From: Nitrosomonadales bacterium
GTDB lineage: Bacteria; Pseudomonadota; Gammaproteobacteria; Burkholderiales; Gallionellaceae
Reading direction: 5' to 3'
DNA: 64,000 nt
NCBI GenBank assembly: GCA_016716325.1
Contig: JADJWO010000001.1
Location: 1,116,001 to 1,180,000, forward strand
The notes beneath the pieces are model-generated. The model did no database searches and was not told the DNA's origin. It saw nothing but the letters and a program-made list of their open reading frames with translations. Positions 15,998-24,292 of this stretch are shown one piece after another. The stretch's first letter is position 1. Each line of letters opens with the position of its first letter. Both the position numbers and the translations under genes were made by a program.

Positions 15998-18153
15998 GAT
16001 GTCCCTGCCGGTTTGTCCGCAAAAAAATGGTAGTGATCCATCGCCTCCAGTATGCCCGCAGCATGGGGCTTTCCGGAAAAATATATTTTGTCGATATTGG
16101 CCAGATCGGCCAATTCGTTCAGGTGGCGGTTGTCCACGACCGTGCCCAGCGTGTTGCCGCGCAACATATCCGTATCCGCGCCCGTGACGCCCGAGACCAG
16201 CGTATTCTCCAGCGGGAAGCCGAGTTGTTCGGCACACCAGCGCAATGCCAGGCCCTTGGAGGCGCGCACCGGCACCACGTCGAGGAACTGCCCGAACGAA
16301 AACACGGTGTTCACCGCCTGCTCGTTGCGCAACAGCGTCTGGCGGATCTCCTGCATGTCCGCCACGGCATGGTCGATGTAATAGCTGAGCATGAATTGGC
16401 TCTGGTATGGCTTCGGTTGCAACTCGAGGCCCGGTATCTCGGCGAGAATATCGCGCACCGCCTGCTGGTTCCACTGGTGTTTGATGTGGCGTTCCCATAC
16501 CGCAGATTTGGTCAGGTTCGGCGCATAGTGTATCTCGGTGCCCTGCCCGGTGATCAGCACATCCGGCTGCGGGATGCCGTGTTGACGCAGCACGCTCAGC
16601 GCGTTGTCCAGACGGCGGCCGGTCGCAATACCGAAGATGATCGACTTGCGGTGGACCTGCATGGTCTGCAGGAACGCCGCCAGCGATTCCCGGTCGCCGA
16701 TCAGGTTCAGGTCCAGGCTGGTAAAGATCGCGCGGTCGCGATACAACTCCTTGCGGCGGACCGGATGGGGCCTGGGCAACGGCTCGCTCTTCTCGACCAC
16801 CGGACGGATCACGGCCAGGTATTTTTCCACGTGCGCCTGCCAGGAATAATGGCGGCGCACCCCGTTCACGCCATTGCGCGCCAGTTGTCGCCAAGTCTTG
16901 CCGTCGGAAAGCGCCCGCACCAGCGCGTCGCTGATCGACGCCTTGTCGAGCGGATTGATCAGATAGCCGTTCTGGCAATTCCCGATGATGTCGATCGGCC
17001 CGCCGTCCTCGGTCGCCACGATCGGCAGGCCGCAGGCCGCCGCCTCGATCAGCGTCAGGCCGAACGGCTCGGTCAGGGCAGGGTTGACGAATACACCGCG
17101 CGATGCCGCCGCCAGCCGGTACAGCACGGCCACATCGTCGGGCTTGTGGTGCTTGGGATAGGCCACCTTGCCGTACAGGTCGTATTTGTCGATCGCCAGC
17201 AGGATCTCGTTCAGCACGCCGCTGGAGGTATCCTCCATATCCTTGATATCGTCGCGGTTCCCCGCCACGACCACCAGATTCGCCGCGTCCTGCAGCTCGG
17301 GCGATTCGCCGTACGCCTCGACCAGAGCAACGATGTTCTTGCGCGGGTCGGGACGCGACAGTGCCAGAATGATCGGCTTGTTCGGTTGCCTCAGGAACCG
17401 CTTCAGTTCGCCCGCGATCGCACTGTTCTTTTCATCGCCCTTGGGCGGGAAGAATTTTTCCAGATCGGTGCCGGGCGGGATCACCCGCATACGTTCCGGC
17501 TGGTAGAAATTGTATAGCCCGTATTGCTGCTCGATCTCCTGCTGCGTGCTGGTAACGATGCGCTCGGCCACGCCCAGCGTGGTCTCTTCCGCCTCGATGC
17601 GGCGCGAAATGTTGTAGGTCGACTCGATCTCGGCGCGCTTGATGCCGCTCGCCAGCAGTTGCTTGCGCTTGCTGCGACCCAAAGAATGGCCGGTATGTAC
17701 CAGCGGCACGCCCAGTTGGTGCGACAAGCGCGACCCCACGTAACCGGCGTCCGCATAATGGCTGTGGATGACATCCGGGGTGCGCCCCAGACTCTTGAGG
17801 TACGCGAGCGCGTTGTCGGCAAAGTTCTCCAGCGAATCCCACAGCATCTCCTTGCGCAAATATTTCTGCTCGCCGCACTCGATACGCACGATGGCAGCCT
17901 TTTCCGACAGCGGTTCGAATGGTTCGGCATAATCCGGACTGACCTGCCCGTCGATGACACACCGCGTCAGCAGGATCACCTTCTCGACATCGGCGCGTTC
18001 CCCCAGCGCGCGCGCCAGCTCCACCACATACTTGGTCTGGCCGCCGGTGTCTGCGTCGCGCCCCAGCTCCAGGTTGTTGCCGCGTATCAGGCCATGCACG
18101 CTGATCAATGCGATGAACAACGGCTTTTTTGGTTCAGGCGATCGCTTCCTCAT
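15994..18153 (-). CDS. sps: Sucrose-phosphate synthase with degenerate C-terminal phosphatase domain
   Basis: This enzyme condenses UDP-glucose and fructose-6-phosphate to sucrose-6-phosphate. The 719-residue product has a GT4 GT-B glycosyltransferase region to about residue 460, with GRDADTGGQTKYV near the N-terminus, HSHYADAGYVG, and the donor-site EPFGLTLIEAA. A C-terminal HAD-like domain of about 240 residues follows. Its motif I reads SLDLNL where the active enzyme has DLDRTL, so the nucleophilic Asp is missing and the domain is probably non-catalytic. The ATG overlaps the kinase stop (ATGA). Confidence 0.93.
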   Translation of the reverse strand: MRKRSPEPKKPLFIALISVHGLIRGNNLELGRDADTGGQTKYVVELARALGERADVEKVILLTRCVIDGQVSPDYAEPFEPLSEKAAIVRIECGEQKYLRKEMLWDSLENFADNALAYLKSLGRTPDVIHSHYADAGYVGSRLSHQLGVPLVHTGHSLGRSKRKQLLASGIKRAEIESTYNISRRIEAEETTLGVAERIVTSTQQEIEQQYGLYNFYQPERMRVIPPGTDLEKFFPPKGDEKNSAIAGELKRFLRQPNKPIILALSRPDPRKNIVALVEAYGESPELQDAANLVVVAGNRDDIKDMEDTSSGVLNEILLAIDKYDLYGKVAYPKHHKPDDVAVLYRLAAASRGVFVNPALTEPFGLTLIEAAACGLPIVATEDGGPIDIIGNCQNGYLINPLDKASISDALVRALSDGKTWRQLARNGVNGVRRHYSWQAHVEKYLAVIRPVVEKSEPLPRPHPVRRKELYRDRAIFTSLDLNLIGDRESLAAFLQTMQVHRKSIIFGIATGRRLDNALSVLRQHGIPQPDVLITGQGTEIHYAPNLTKSAVWERHIKHQWNQQAVRDILAEIPGLELQPKPYQSQFMLSYYIDHAVADMQEIRQTLLRNEQAVNTVFSFGQFLDVVPVRASKGLALRWCAEQLGFPLENTLVSGVTGADTDMLRGNTLGTVVDNRHLNELADLANIDKIYFSGKPHAAGILEAMDHYHFFADKPAGTS

Positions 18154-19112
18154 ATCCCCCACTCCTTGATGAACGGCTTGTAGAAATCCGCATGATCGGG
18201 AACCGCGCCCCGGATCCCGCAAATGGACGCGGCAAAGGCATTGGCTCGCTCCAGGGTCAACGTTGCCGGCCACCGCCTCAATTCACCCATCATACACACC
18301 GATGCGAAGCCATCGCCCGCACCGACGGTATCCACCAGTTTTTCCGTTCGTCCCTTTGCTCCAGATTCGGTTTTTCCGCCGTCCCGATCGATCTGCCACG
18401 CGCCGTCTTCCCCGCAGGTAACCAGAAGCCGTTCGATGTCGAACCGCTTCACGAATTCACGCGCGCGGGCCGGCAAATCCCCTTCCGGCAATTCGAGCAT
18501 TTCCGACAGCTCTTCCAGTTCATCGACATTCAGTTTCACGATATTCGCGTATTGCAGCGACTGCAGGATGGTCTTCCTGTCGTACCACGGGGCGCGCAGG
18601 TTGATGTCCAGGAATTTTGGTGCGCCGGTACTGCGCAGCAGCGTCTTCAGTGCCCGTCGGGAAATTTCGTGCCGCTGTGCCAGCGTGCCGTAATACACCA
18701 TCACCGGACGTACCGACAGCGAGATCATGCGCACCACTGCCGGATGGATGAAGTCGTAGGCCTGCATCGGCAGGATCTCGAAACGATGGCCGTCTTCCCC
18801 GATATGCACCAGCACGCGCCCGGTCGGATGACTCTTGTCGCGCTGCACGCCCAGCGTCCTCATCCCGTTGTGCGCCATCGCATGCAGCACCTCGTCGCGC
18901 AGGGCGTCGTTGCCCAGCCGCGTGACCAGCACCGGGTTCTGCCCGAACGCCTTGAGATGGCACGCGACATTGAACGGCGCCCCGCCCAGCACGGACCGGT
19001 CCGGAAAAATGTCCGCCAGCACCTCGCCGAACAGCACGATGGTATTCCCACGGCTGGCAAGGGGTGCGCGCACTCTGGAGGCGGATCGCCTGAAAAACGT
19101 ATGTTCCGTCAT
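18150..19112 (-). CDS. PfkB-family fructokinase
   Basis: This ribokinase-fold sugar kinase, most likely a fructokinase, would phosphorylate fructose released by amylosucrase and return it to fructose-6-phosphate. Family features are GGAPFNVACHL near the N-terminus, the LGNDALRDE segment, and the C-terminal ATP/catalytic motif DTVGAGDGF with the catalytic Asp. The start is uncertain: I use the ATG at 19112, which leaves about 25 residues before the fold; an ATG at 19142 is also in frame, and neither has a good ribosome site. It heads the sucrose operon. Confidence 0.85.
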   Translation of the reverse strand: MTEHTFFRRSASRVRAPLASRGNTIVLFGEVLADIFPDRSVLGGAPFNVACHLKAFGQNPVLVTRLGNDALRDEVLHAMAHNGMRTLGVQRDKSHPTGRVLVHIGEDGHRFEILPMQAYDFIHPAVVRMISLSVRPVMVYYGTLAQRHEISRRALKTLLRSTGAPKFLDINLRAPWYDRKTILQSLQYANIVKLNVDELEELSEMLELPEGDLPARAREFVKRFDIERLLVTCGEDGAWQIDRDGGKTESGAKGRTEKLVDTVGAGDGFASVCMMGELRRWPATLTLERANAFAASICGIRGAVPDHADFYKPFIKEWGI

Positions 19113-19467
19113 CTCGCTGTTTCTATTTCCTTTCTTTGCCATGTGACGCGGTGCCGCGCCACTCTGCGGTGGACAATGCCGCGATCCGCGCAAGGCATGA
19201 CTGCCTTTCACAAAACCGCACAATCGTTCGAACTGAAAGAGGGGCTGCACTCGCGCGGCGCCGGTATCTCGCCTTGCAGCCTTGTTTGCATCCGCACCGC
19301 CAGCACGCTGCTGACCGCGAATATCGCCGTCGACTTTAACCTGATACGATGCCGCCAGAATTCAGCCGATTACATTTGTACCAATATAATTGAAACGACC
19401 GTAAAATGCAAACCCGGTCATGCGCGGACACGCTCCGAACAGGCTTCCAATCCTTGAGGAAAATCAC
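19113..19467. promoter_or_regulatory. Divergent regulatory region of sucrose operon and MarR gene
   Basis: This 355-bp gap separates the minus-strand sucrose operon from the plus-strand MarR gene and must carry both promoters. An AT-rich patch stands out at 19371-19395 in otherwise GC-rich sequence. It contains CAATATAATTG (19382-19392), in which CAAT and ATTG form inverted half-sites around ATA, a candidate operator for the MarR dimer. I see no confident -35/-10 pair. An open reading frame running through the gap has no coding features. Confidence 0.4.
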
Positions 19468-19947
19468 TTGAACGATCACGACAAGAAACAGCTCTCGCTC
19501 CGGCTGCTGAAAAAATTCCGGATCATCTACGGCTCGGTGCGCCAGCAATTCCGCGATATCGAACAGACCTGCGGCGTGACCGGATCGCAACTGTGGGTCA
19601 TGCAGGAGATCGCCAACACCCCCGGTATCGGCGTTTCGGAATTGGCCGAACGCCTGTCCATCCACCAATCCACGTGCAGCCAGCTGGTCGAAAAACTCGT
19701 CGTGCGCAAGCTGGTCAGCAAGGAACGCGGCAAGGAGGATCAGCGCCGCGTCGGACTGCGCCTGACGGCAGAAGCGGCCAGGCTGATCGAGAAGGCGCCG
19801 GGCCCGGCCGAAGGCGTGTTGCCGGAAGCGCTGAACGCATTACCTGCGACAACCATACAATCGCTGGACAAATATCTGGAACAGGTGATCCGGCAACTGC
19901 GGACCAAGGACGACAAGCTGGCCGACAAGCCCTTGTCGGATCTGTGA
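19468..19947 (+). CDS. MarR-family transcriptional regulator
   Basis: This winged-helix regulator has 159 residues. The core shows the MarR pattern: helix QLWVMQEIANTPGIGVSELAERLSI (split here as recognition-helix context), then HQSTCSQLVEKLV as recognition helix, and the wing with KERGKEDQRRVGLRLT, where the DxR of the wing is DQR. I chose a TTG start because GAGGA lies 7 bases before it and upstream residues do not belong to the fold. Its divergent position suggests control of the sucrose operon and of itself; the effector is unknown. Confidence 0.85.
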   Translation: MNDHDKKQLSLRLLKKFRIIYGSVRQQFRDIEQTCGVTGSQLWVMQEIANTPGIGVSELAERLSIHQSTCSQLVEKLVVRKLVSKERGKEDQRRVGLRLTAEAARLIEKAPGPAEGVLPEALNALPATTIQSLDKYLEQVIRQLRTKDDKLADKPLSDL

Positions 19948-20062
19948 CTCCCAGCGGAGAATCGCGCCCCCGGATTCCGGCCATAGCCCCTTGCCATTCC
20001 TCGTGCAGGAAGAACATCATGCGTTGCGCCGGACCCAGAGGACATATACAGACTTTCGCGTG

Positions 20063-20794
20063 ATGCCAGAACGAAAAACCCAGTCCCGCCTGCTTGCCCT
20101 CTTCGCTGCCGCGTTGCTGGCCGCCTGCGCGTCCACGGAACCCGCCCGCAACGGCAAATCCATCCCGAGGCAGGCTGACCGCAACTCGCTGGGACAATTC
20201 GGCAAGACCGACTATGACCATCTGGCCGACGTGGCGATGCGCGAGAACACACAGAGCCTGCACGCGCTGATGGTCAAACTCTACAAACGCAATCCGCGCG
20301 AACTCAGGAAGCGGACGACCGCGACCGCCGAGGAAGCGGCGCAATCGGTCTTCGAAAACACGGTCGACTGGAGATTCGGGGAGATCAACGGCGCGCAGGG
20401 TACGGATGCCATCCAGCAGGCGTTCCGTCCCGATTTCACCGGCGACCGCGTACTGTCGCTCATCGTCGGCATGCAGACCATGCTGGTCAAGGCACACGGC
20501 GGAAAATCCGAGTTCTACCTCACCGATACCATCGAGCCGCAAAACGTCTACAACGCCGCGCGGAATATCGAGATCGCCGTATGGAAGCTCTCCAACGCTC
20601 GTGACGAAACGGGCCAGCGTTACCTGCTCACCAACGAACTGAACGACAACGAACAGAATCTCAGCTTCGAACGCGAATTCGGCAAGGTCATCGGCAGGCT
20701 GGACCTGCATGCGCTCACCCTGTCGGAAAAATTGCAGCGTTCCATCGTCAAGGTGGTGCAGGCCCTGGCCAGCGCCCTGTTCCTGCCGTATTGA
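20063..20794 (+). CDS. Predicted lipoprotein of unknown function
   Basis: The product has 243 residues. A signal peptide with lipobox LLAAC (cysteine near residue 22) predicts an outer- or inner-membrane lipoprotein. The mature part is mostly helical and hydrophilic with no motif I recognise; conserved-looking segments are ADVAMRENTQSLHALMVKLYKRNPRE and TLSEKLQRSIVKVVQ. The ATG at 20063 gives the signal peptide a normal basic N-terminus (PERKTQSR). It is 115 bp after marR, and the next gene starts 8 bp after its stop. Confidence 0.65.
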   Translation: MPERKTQSRLLALFAAALLAACASTEPARNGKSIPRQADRNSLGQFGKTDYDHLADVAMRENTQSLHALMVKLYKRNPRELRKRTTATAEEAAQSVFENTVDWRFGEINGAQGTDAIQQAFRPDFTGDRVLSLIVGMQTMLVKAHGGKSEFYLTDTIEPQNVYNAARNIEIAVWKLSNARDETGQRYLLTNELNDNEQNLSFEREFGKVIGRLDLHALTLSEKLQRSIVKVVQALASALFLPY

Positions 20795-20801
20795 CCGGGC
20801 C

Positions 20802-21119
20802 ATGGATACGCCCAGCCTGCTCCTCCTGCTCCTGCTGGCCGCGCTGGGATGGTTCTGGTTCGACAGCCTGCGCGCCCTCGAGGTGGCCCGCAATGCGGGC
20901 AGGCGCATCTGTGCCGAGGCGAACGTGCAATTCCTCGACGACACGGTCGCCACCACCTCGCTGGCGCTGGCACGCAACCAGGCCGGGCGCAGGGTGTTGC
21001 GCCGCAGCTACCGTTTCGAGTTCAGCGAGACCGGGGATTCACGGCTCGAAGGACGCCTGACCCTGCTCGGCGACAGGGTCGAGTCGGTCACCATGGAGCC
21101 GTACCGGATGCTGCCCTGA
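20802..21119 (+). CDS. DUF3301-like small membrane protein
   Basis: This 105-residue protein has one N-terminal membrane helix (LLLLLLLAALGWFWF, residues 6-20) followed by a soluble domain with ALEVARNAGRRICAEANVQFLDDTVA and RRSYRFEFSETGDSR, the pattern of the DUF3301 family. The function is unknown. It begins just after the lipoprotein gene and is probably in the same transcript. Confidence 0.75.
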   Translation: MDTPSLLLLLLLAALGWFWFDSLRALEVARNAGRRICAEANVQFLDDTVATTSLALARNQAGRRVLRRSYRFEFSETGDSRLEGRLTLLGDRVESVTMEPYRMLP

Positions 21120-21136
21120 TCGGGGAATCGCCGGCT

Positions 21137-21289
21137 TTACAGCATGTCGATCTGCGTGGACATGAACCACAGCCCGACCAGCAGCACGCAGAACGCGACC
21201 AGCAGGAACGCCGCCAGCAACAACAGGAAAATCCACTTGGGGAGGAAAGCGGGTTTGAAACCCAGAGCCCATGCCAGGAAATCACTCAT
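21137..21289 (-). CDS. Small single-span membrane protein
   Basis: This short open frame encodes 50 residues beginning MSDFLAWALGFKPAFLPKW and continuing into one strongly hydrophobic helix (about residues 19-43) with a short polar end, STQIDML. The composition and topology are those of a real small membrane protein rather than a random frame. AGGAG lies 12 bases before the ATG, rather far. It converges with the DUF3301 gene. No family is recognised. Confidence 0.5.
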   Translation of the reverse strand: MSDFLAWALGFKPAFLPKWIFLLLLAAFLLVAFCVLLVGLWFMSTQIDML

Positions 21290-21340
21290 TCAGTTTTACC
21301 GCTCCTATTGATGTTTCCATAATTAATGACATTCGCGGCG

Positions 21341-21425
21341 CCATTCCCGCGCAAGCGGGAATCCAGTGGGTTTAATGAAAATGCATTTTTTCTTGCTGGA
21401 TTCCCGCTTGCGCGGGAATGACGCG
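21341..21425. repeat. BIME-like pair of REP hairpins (ATTCCCGC family)
   Basis: Two inverted REP units with core ATTCCCGC...GCGGGAAT face each other across about 33 bp of AT-rich sequence, the layout of a bacterial interspersed mosaic element. The same family occurs at 32198, 38304 and 51279. Confidence 0.8.
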
Positions 21426-21523
21426 GTTTTTTTCACTCGACTTCATTTCTGATCATCTTGTCCTGATTTATGGAAGGCTCAATAGAAAAACACATCATAT
21501 CGGCTCCTTTGGTTCCCGCGTCT

Positions 21524-23047
21524 TTACGATGCGCCTCTCAGCATCGCCACGCCCCACGCCACACCGAAACCGTTCACCTCGCCGGCCACGATGCCCAGTC
21601 CGCCCTCGCAGCGGCTGGATGAGAGATCGACGTGCAACCAGGGCGTGTCGTGTTCGACGAAGCGTTTCAGGAAGCGCGTGGCGAGGATATGGTCGGCCTC
21701 GCCCGCCAGCGTGCATTGCTTGATGTCAGCGACCTTGGAATCCAGCTCCGCTTCGTAATCCTCGTCCTGCGGGAAAGCGCACAGGCGCTCGCCGGTTTGC
21801 TTGCCCATGCTCACCGCACGGCTCGCCAGTTCGTCGCTGGTTGCGAACACGCCGGAATAGCGCGCGCCCAGCGCAGTCGCCATGCTGCCGGTCAGCGTGG
21901 CGAAGTCGATCATCATGTCCGGCTTGGCGCGCGAAGCCAGCGTCAGCGTGTCGGCCAGCACCATGCGCCCTTCGGCGTCGGTGTGCATCACTTCGATGTT
22001 GGTGCCGTTCAACGCCTTCACAATATCGTTCTGCTTGTATGCCTTGGGGCTGATGTGGTTCTGCGCGATGGCCAGCCAGCAGTCGATGTTCACCGGCAGC
22101 TTCTGCTGCGATGCAGCGAGCAGGATACCGAGCGACACAGCGGAACCGTTCATGTCCTCGTGCATGTTGTGCATGTAACGCGACGGCTTGAGGTTGTGGC
22201 CGCCAGTATCGAAGCAGATGCCCTTGCCCACCAGCGCCACGGTCTGCTTCGCCTTCGGATGCTTGTAAGTGAGATGCACGATGGCCGCGTCCTCGGGATC
22301 GCTGCCCTGCGCCACCGCGACGAACGCGCCAGCGCCCATCGCGCGCAGCTTCTTCATGTCGAACTCTTCGTGCTTCCACTTGTTCGCCGTCGCCAGCTTC
22401 TTCACACGCTGACGATACAGGCCCGGTGTCAACTCGTTCGGCGGCAATATGGTCAGCTCGCGGCACAGCAGATTACCTTCGGCCTGCGCACGCAGCGCGT
22501 CGAACACTTTCTTGTCCAACACCGCTCCATCCCCTCCCCCATGCAGGGGGAGGATTAGGGTGGGGGTAGAAACTTTCGCACCCCGCCGCCCCGCAGAAAG
22601 GGCCGCATTCATATTCACCAACTCAATTTTCTGCAACGCCTTCCGCTCATCCTTCTTCTTGTGCACCGGCATCAAGGCACTATTCACCCACGCCCCATAC
22701 ACCGCCAGCTCCGCCGCCCGCTGCGCCATCACCCCCGACACCGCCACCCCCAGCACCTTGGGCTGCTCTTCCAGCAACAGTTGCAGCGCCTTGCGCACCA
22801 CCACCTGCTGCGCGAAGACATCCTTCTTCCCATCCAGCATCGCCCAAGCCACCAGCGTCCCATCCGCCGCGTTCGCCGCAACCGGCGTTTTCGCCAACCC
22901 CTCCGCTTTCATGGCACGGCGCTTCAGCACCGTGGCGAGCAGTTCGCCGTGCGGAACATCCTTGGTCAAGGCCTTATCGCCGGGCAACACCACCAGCAGA
23001 TGCGTCACGGCGGGCAAGGTTTTGGAGAAGGTCAGTTGTGCTAGCAT
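21524..23047 (-). CDS. Leucyl aminopeptidase (M17 family)
   Basis: This 507-residue protein is a cytosolic two-metal aminopeptidase. The C-terminal catalytic half carries GKGICFDTGG with metal/catalytic Lys, the HTDAEGRMVLAD signature (equivalent to NTDAEGR), and the conserved DFATLTGS-like segment. It is divergent from PepA: the usual Asn of NTDAEGR is His. The ATG at 23047 follows GAGG by 5 bases; an upstream ATG has no ribosome site. Residues about 160-174, in the linker between the N-terminal and catalytic domains (TPTLILPLHGGG), are encoded by a REP element. Confidence 0.9.
   Translation of the reverse strand: MLAQLTFSKTLPAVTHLLVVLPGDKALTKDVPHGELLATVLKRRAMKAEGLAKTPVAANAADGTLVAWAMLDGKKDVFAQQVVVRKALQLLLEEQPKVLGVAVSGVMAQRAAELAVYGAWVNSALMPVHKKKDERKALQKIELVNMNAALSAGRRGAKVSTPTLILPLHGGGDGAVLDKKVFDALRAQAEGNLLCRELTILPPNELTPGLYRQRVKKLATANKWKHEEFDMKKLRAMGAGAFVAVAQGSDPEDAAIVHLTYKHPKAKQTVALVGKGICFDTGGHNLKPSRYMHNMHEDMNGSAVSLGILLAASQQKLPVNIDCWLAIAQNHISPKAYKQNDIVKALNGTNIEVMHTDAEGRMVLADTLTLASRAKPDMMIDFATLTGSMATALGARYSGVFATSDELASRAVSMGKQTGERLCAFPQDEDYEAELDSKVADIKQCTLAGEADHILATRFLKRFVEHDTPWLHVDLSSSRCEGGLGIVAGEVNGFGVAWGVAMLRGAS
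22527..22570. repeat. REP element inserted in frame in the aminopeptidase gene
   Basis: The plus strand reads CCCCTCCCCCATGCAGGGGG followed by AGGATTAGGGTGGGGG, a GC-rich palindromic REP of the same family as those at 29921, 30841, 31789 and 51949. The minus-strand gene reads through it as TPTLILPLHGGG, a peptide often seen where this repeat is translated. Confidence 0.75.
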
Positions 23048-23095
23048 TGCGTCCTCGAATTCCATCATTGATCGTCGCGATTATACGGGCTCATC

Positions 23096-23890
23096 ATGCG
23101 CCAATATCTGGATTTAATGCAGCACGTGCTCGATCACGGCACGACCAAGTCCGACCGCACCGGCACCGGCACCACCAGCGTGTTCGGCTACCAGATGCGC
23201 TTCAACCTGCAGGACAGCTTCCCGCTGGTCACCACCAAGAAATGCCATCTGCGCTCCATCATCCACGAACTGCTGTGGTTCTTGCAGGGCAGCACCAACA
23301 TCACCTACCTAAAGGAAAACGGCGTCAGCATCTGGGACGAATGGGCCGACGAAAAAGGTAACCTCGGCCCGGTGTACGGCAAGCAGTGGCGCGCATGGGA
23401 AGCGGCGAACGGCCGCGTGATCGACCAGATCAGGATCGCCGTCAACCAGATCAAAAGCAACCCGGACTCGCGCCGCATCATCGTCTCGGCGTGGAACGTC
23501 GGCGAACTCGACCGGATGGCGCTGGCGCCCTGCCATGCGTTCTTCCAGTTCTATGTCGCGGACGGCAAGCTGTCGTGTCAGCTCTACCAGCGCAGTGCGG
23601 ACATCTTCCTCGGCGTGCCGTTCAACATCGCCAGCTATGCGCTGCTGACCATGATGATGGCGCAGGTGTGCGGCCTGAAGTACGGTGATTTCGTGCATAC
23701 CTTCGGCGACGCGCACCTGTATTCCAACCACATGGAACAGACAAAGCTGCAACTGTCGCGCGAACCGCGCCCGCTGCCGACCATGAAGATCAACCCGGAT
23801 GTGAAGGATATCTTCGGCTTCAAATTTGAGGACTTCACACTGGAAGGCTACGACCCGCATCCGGCCATTAAAGCGCCGGTGGCTGTTTAG
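23096..23890 (+). CDS. thyA: Thymidylate synthase
   Basis: ThyA methylates dUMP to dTMP with methylene-THF, leaving dihydrofolate. The 264-residue length equals E. coli ThyA. The nucleophile is in LAPCHAFFQFYV (Cys about 146), the phosphate-binding arginines are in SRRIIVSAWN, and QRSADIFLGVPFNIASYA and the DAHLYSNH segment are intact. Its stop codon abuts the first heptamer array. folA, which recycles its dihydrofolate product, follows after the four-helix gene. Confidence 0.98.
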   Translation: MRQYLDLMQHVLDHGTTKSDRTGTGTTSVFGYQMRFNLQDSFPLVTTKKCHLRSIIHELLWFLQGSTNITYLKENGVSIWDEWADEKGNLGPVYGKQWRAWEAANGRVIDQIRIAVNQIKSNPDSRRIIVSAWNVGELDRMALAPCHAFFQFYVADGKLSCQLYQRSADIFLGVPFNIASYALLTMMMAQVCGLKYGDFVHTFGDAHLYSNHMEQTKLQLSREPRPLPTMKINPDVKDIFGFKFEDFTLEGYDPHPAIKAPVAV

Positions 23891-23918
23891 GATTCAGGAT
23901 ACGGGATTCAGGATTCAG
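23891..23918 (+). repeat. Left GATTCAG heptamer array
   Basis: Four perfect-period heptamers (GATTCAG, GATACGG, GATTCAG, GATTCAG) begin at the base after the thyA stop and end 12 bp before the four-helix-bundle ATG. They are inverted relative to the array at 24301-24370. Confidence 0.85.
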
Positions 23919-23930
23919 AACCAGCTCACT

Positions 23931-24290
23931 ATGAATTACGACGAATTGATTGTCTGGCAGAAGGCGATGGACTTGGTGACGGGAATCTACAAGATCACCG
24001 CCACTTTCCCAAGTGAAGAGCGTTTTGGGTTGTCATCCCAAGCCAGGCGTGCCGCCGTTTCCATTCCATCCAATATCGCCGAAGGGCATGGGCGAAAGGC
24101 ATCCGGCGCCTATCTCAACCATCTCTCCATTGCTTACGGTTCCCTGATGGAACTTGAAACCCAATTACAAATTGCATTGAGGCTGAATTTTGTCAGTGCT
24201 GACGAAGCAACCACCTTGTTAGCGCAAACAAACGAAATCGGAAAAATGCTCAATGGCCTCAAAAAATCCATATCTGCACAAGTGAAATAG
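23931..24290 (+). CDS. Four-helix-bundle protein (TIGR02436/S23-like)
   Basis: This 119-residue, all-helical protein belongs to the four-helix-bundle family first described as intervening-sequence-encoded 23S rRNA proteins and related to Avd. The hallmarks are the start ELIVWQKAMDLV, then FPSEERFGLSSQARRAAVSIPSNIAEGHGR and YLNHLSIAYGSLMELETQL. The basic faces of such bundles bind nucleic acid; the biological role of free-standing copies is unclear. It lies between inverted GATTCAG arrays, interrupting the thyA-folA pair, and is less GC-rich than both. No clear ribosome site is present, since the array occupies that space. Confidence 0.9.
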   Translation: MNYDELIVWQKAMDLVTGIYKITATFPSEERFGLSSQARRAAVSIPSNIAEGHGRKASGAYLNHLSIAYGSLMELETQLQIALRLNFVSADEATTLLAQTNEIGKMLNGLKKSISAQVK

Positions 24291-24292
24291 CC

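Noticed and set aside
16000..16978. N-terminal half of a 607-codon open frame ending in the sucrose-phosphatase
   Set aside because: It reads through the synthase gene in another frame. The HAD motif I begins just after the GTG at 15997, which gives the normal family length.
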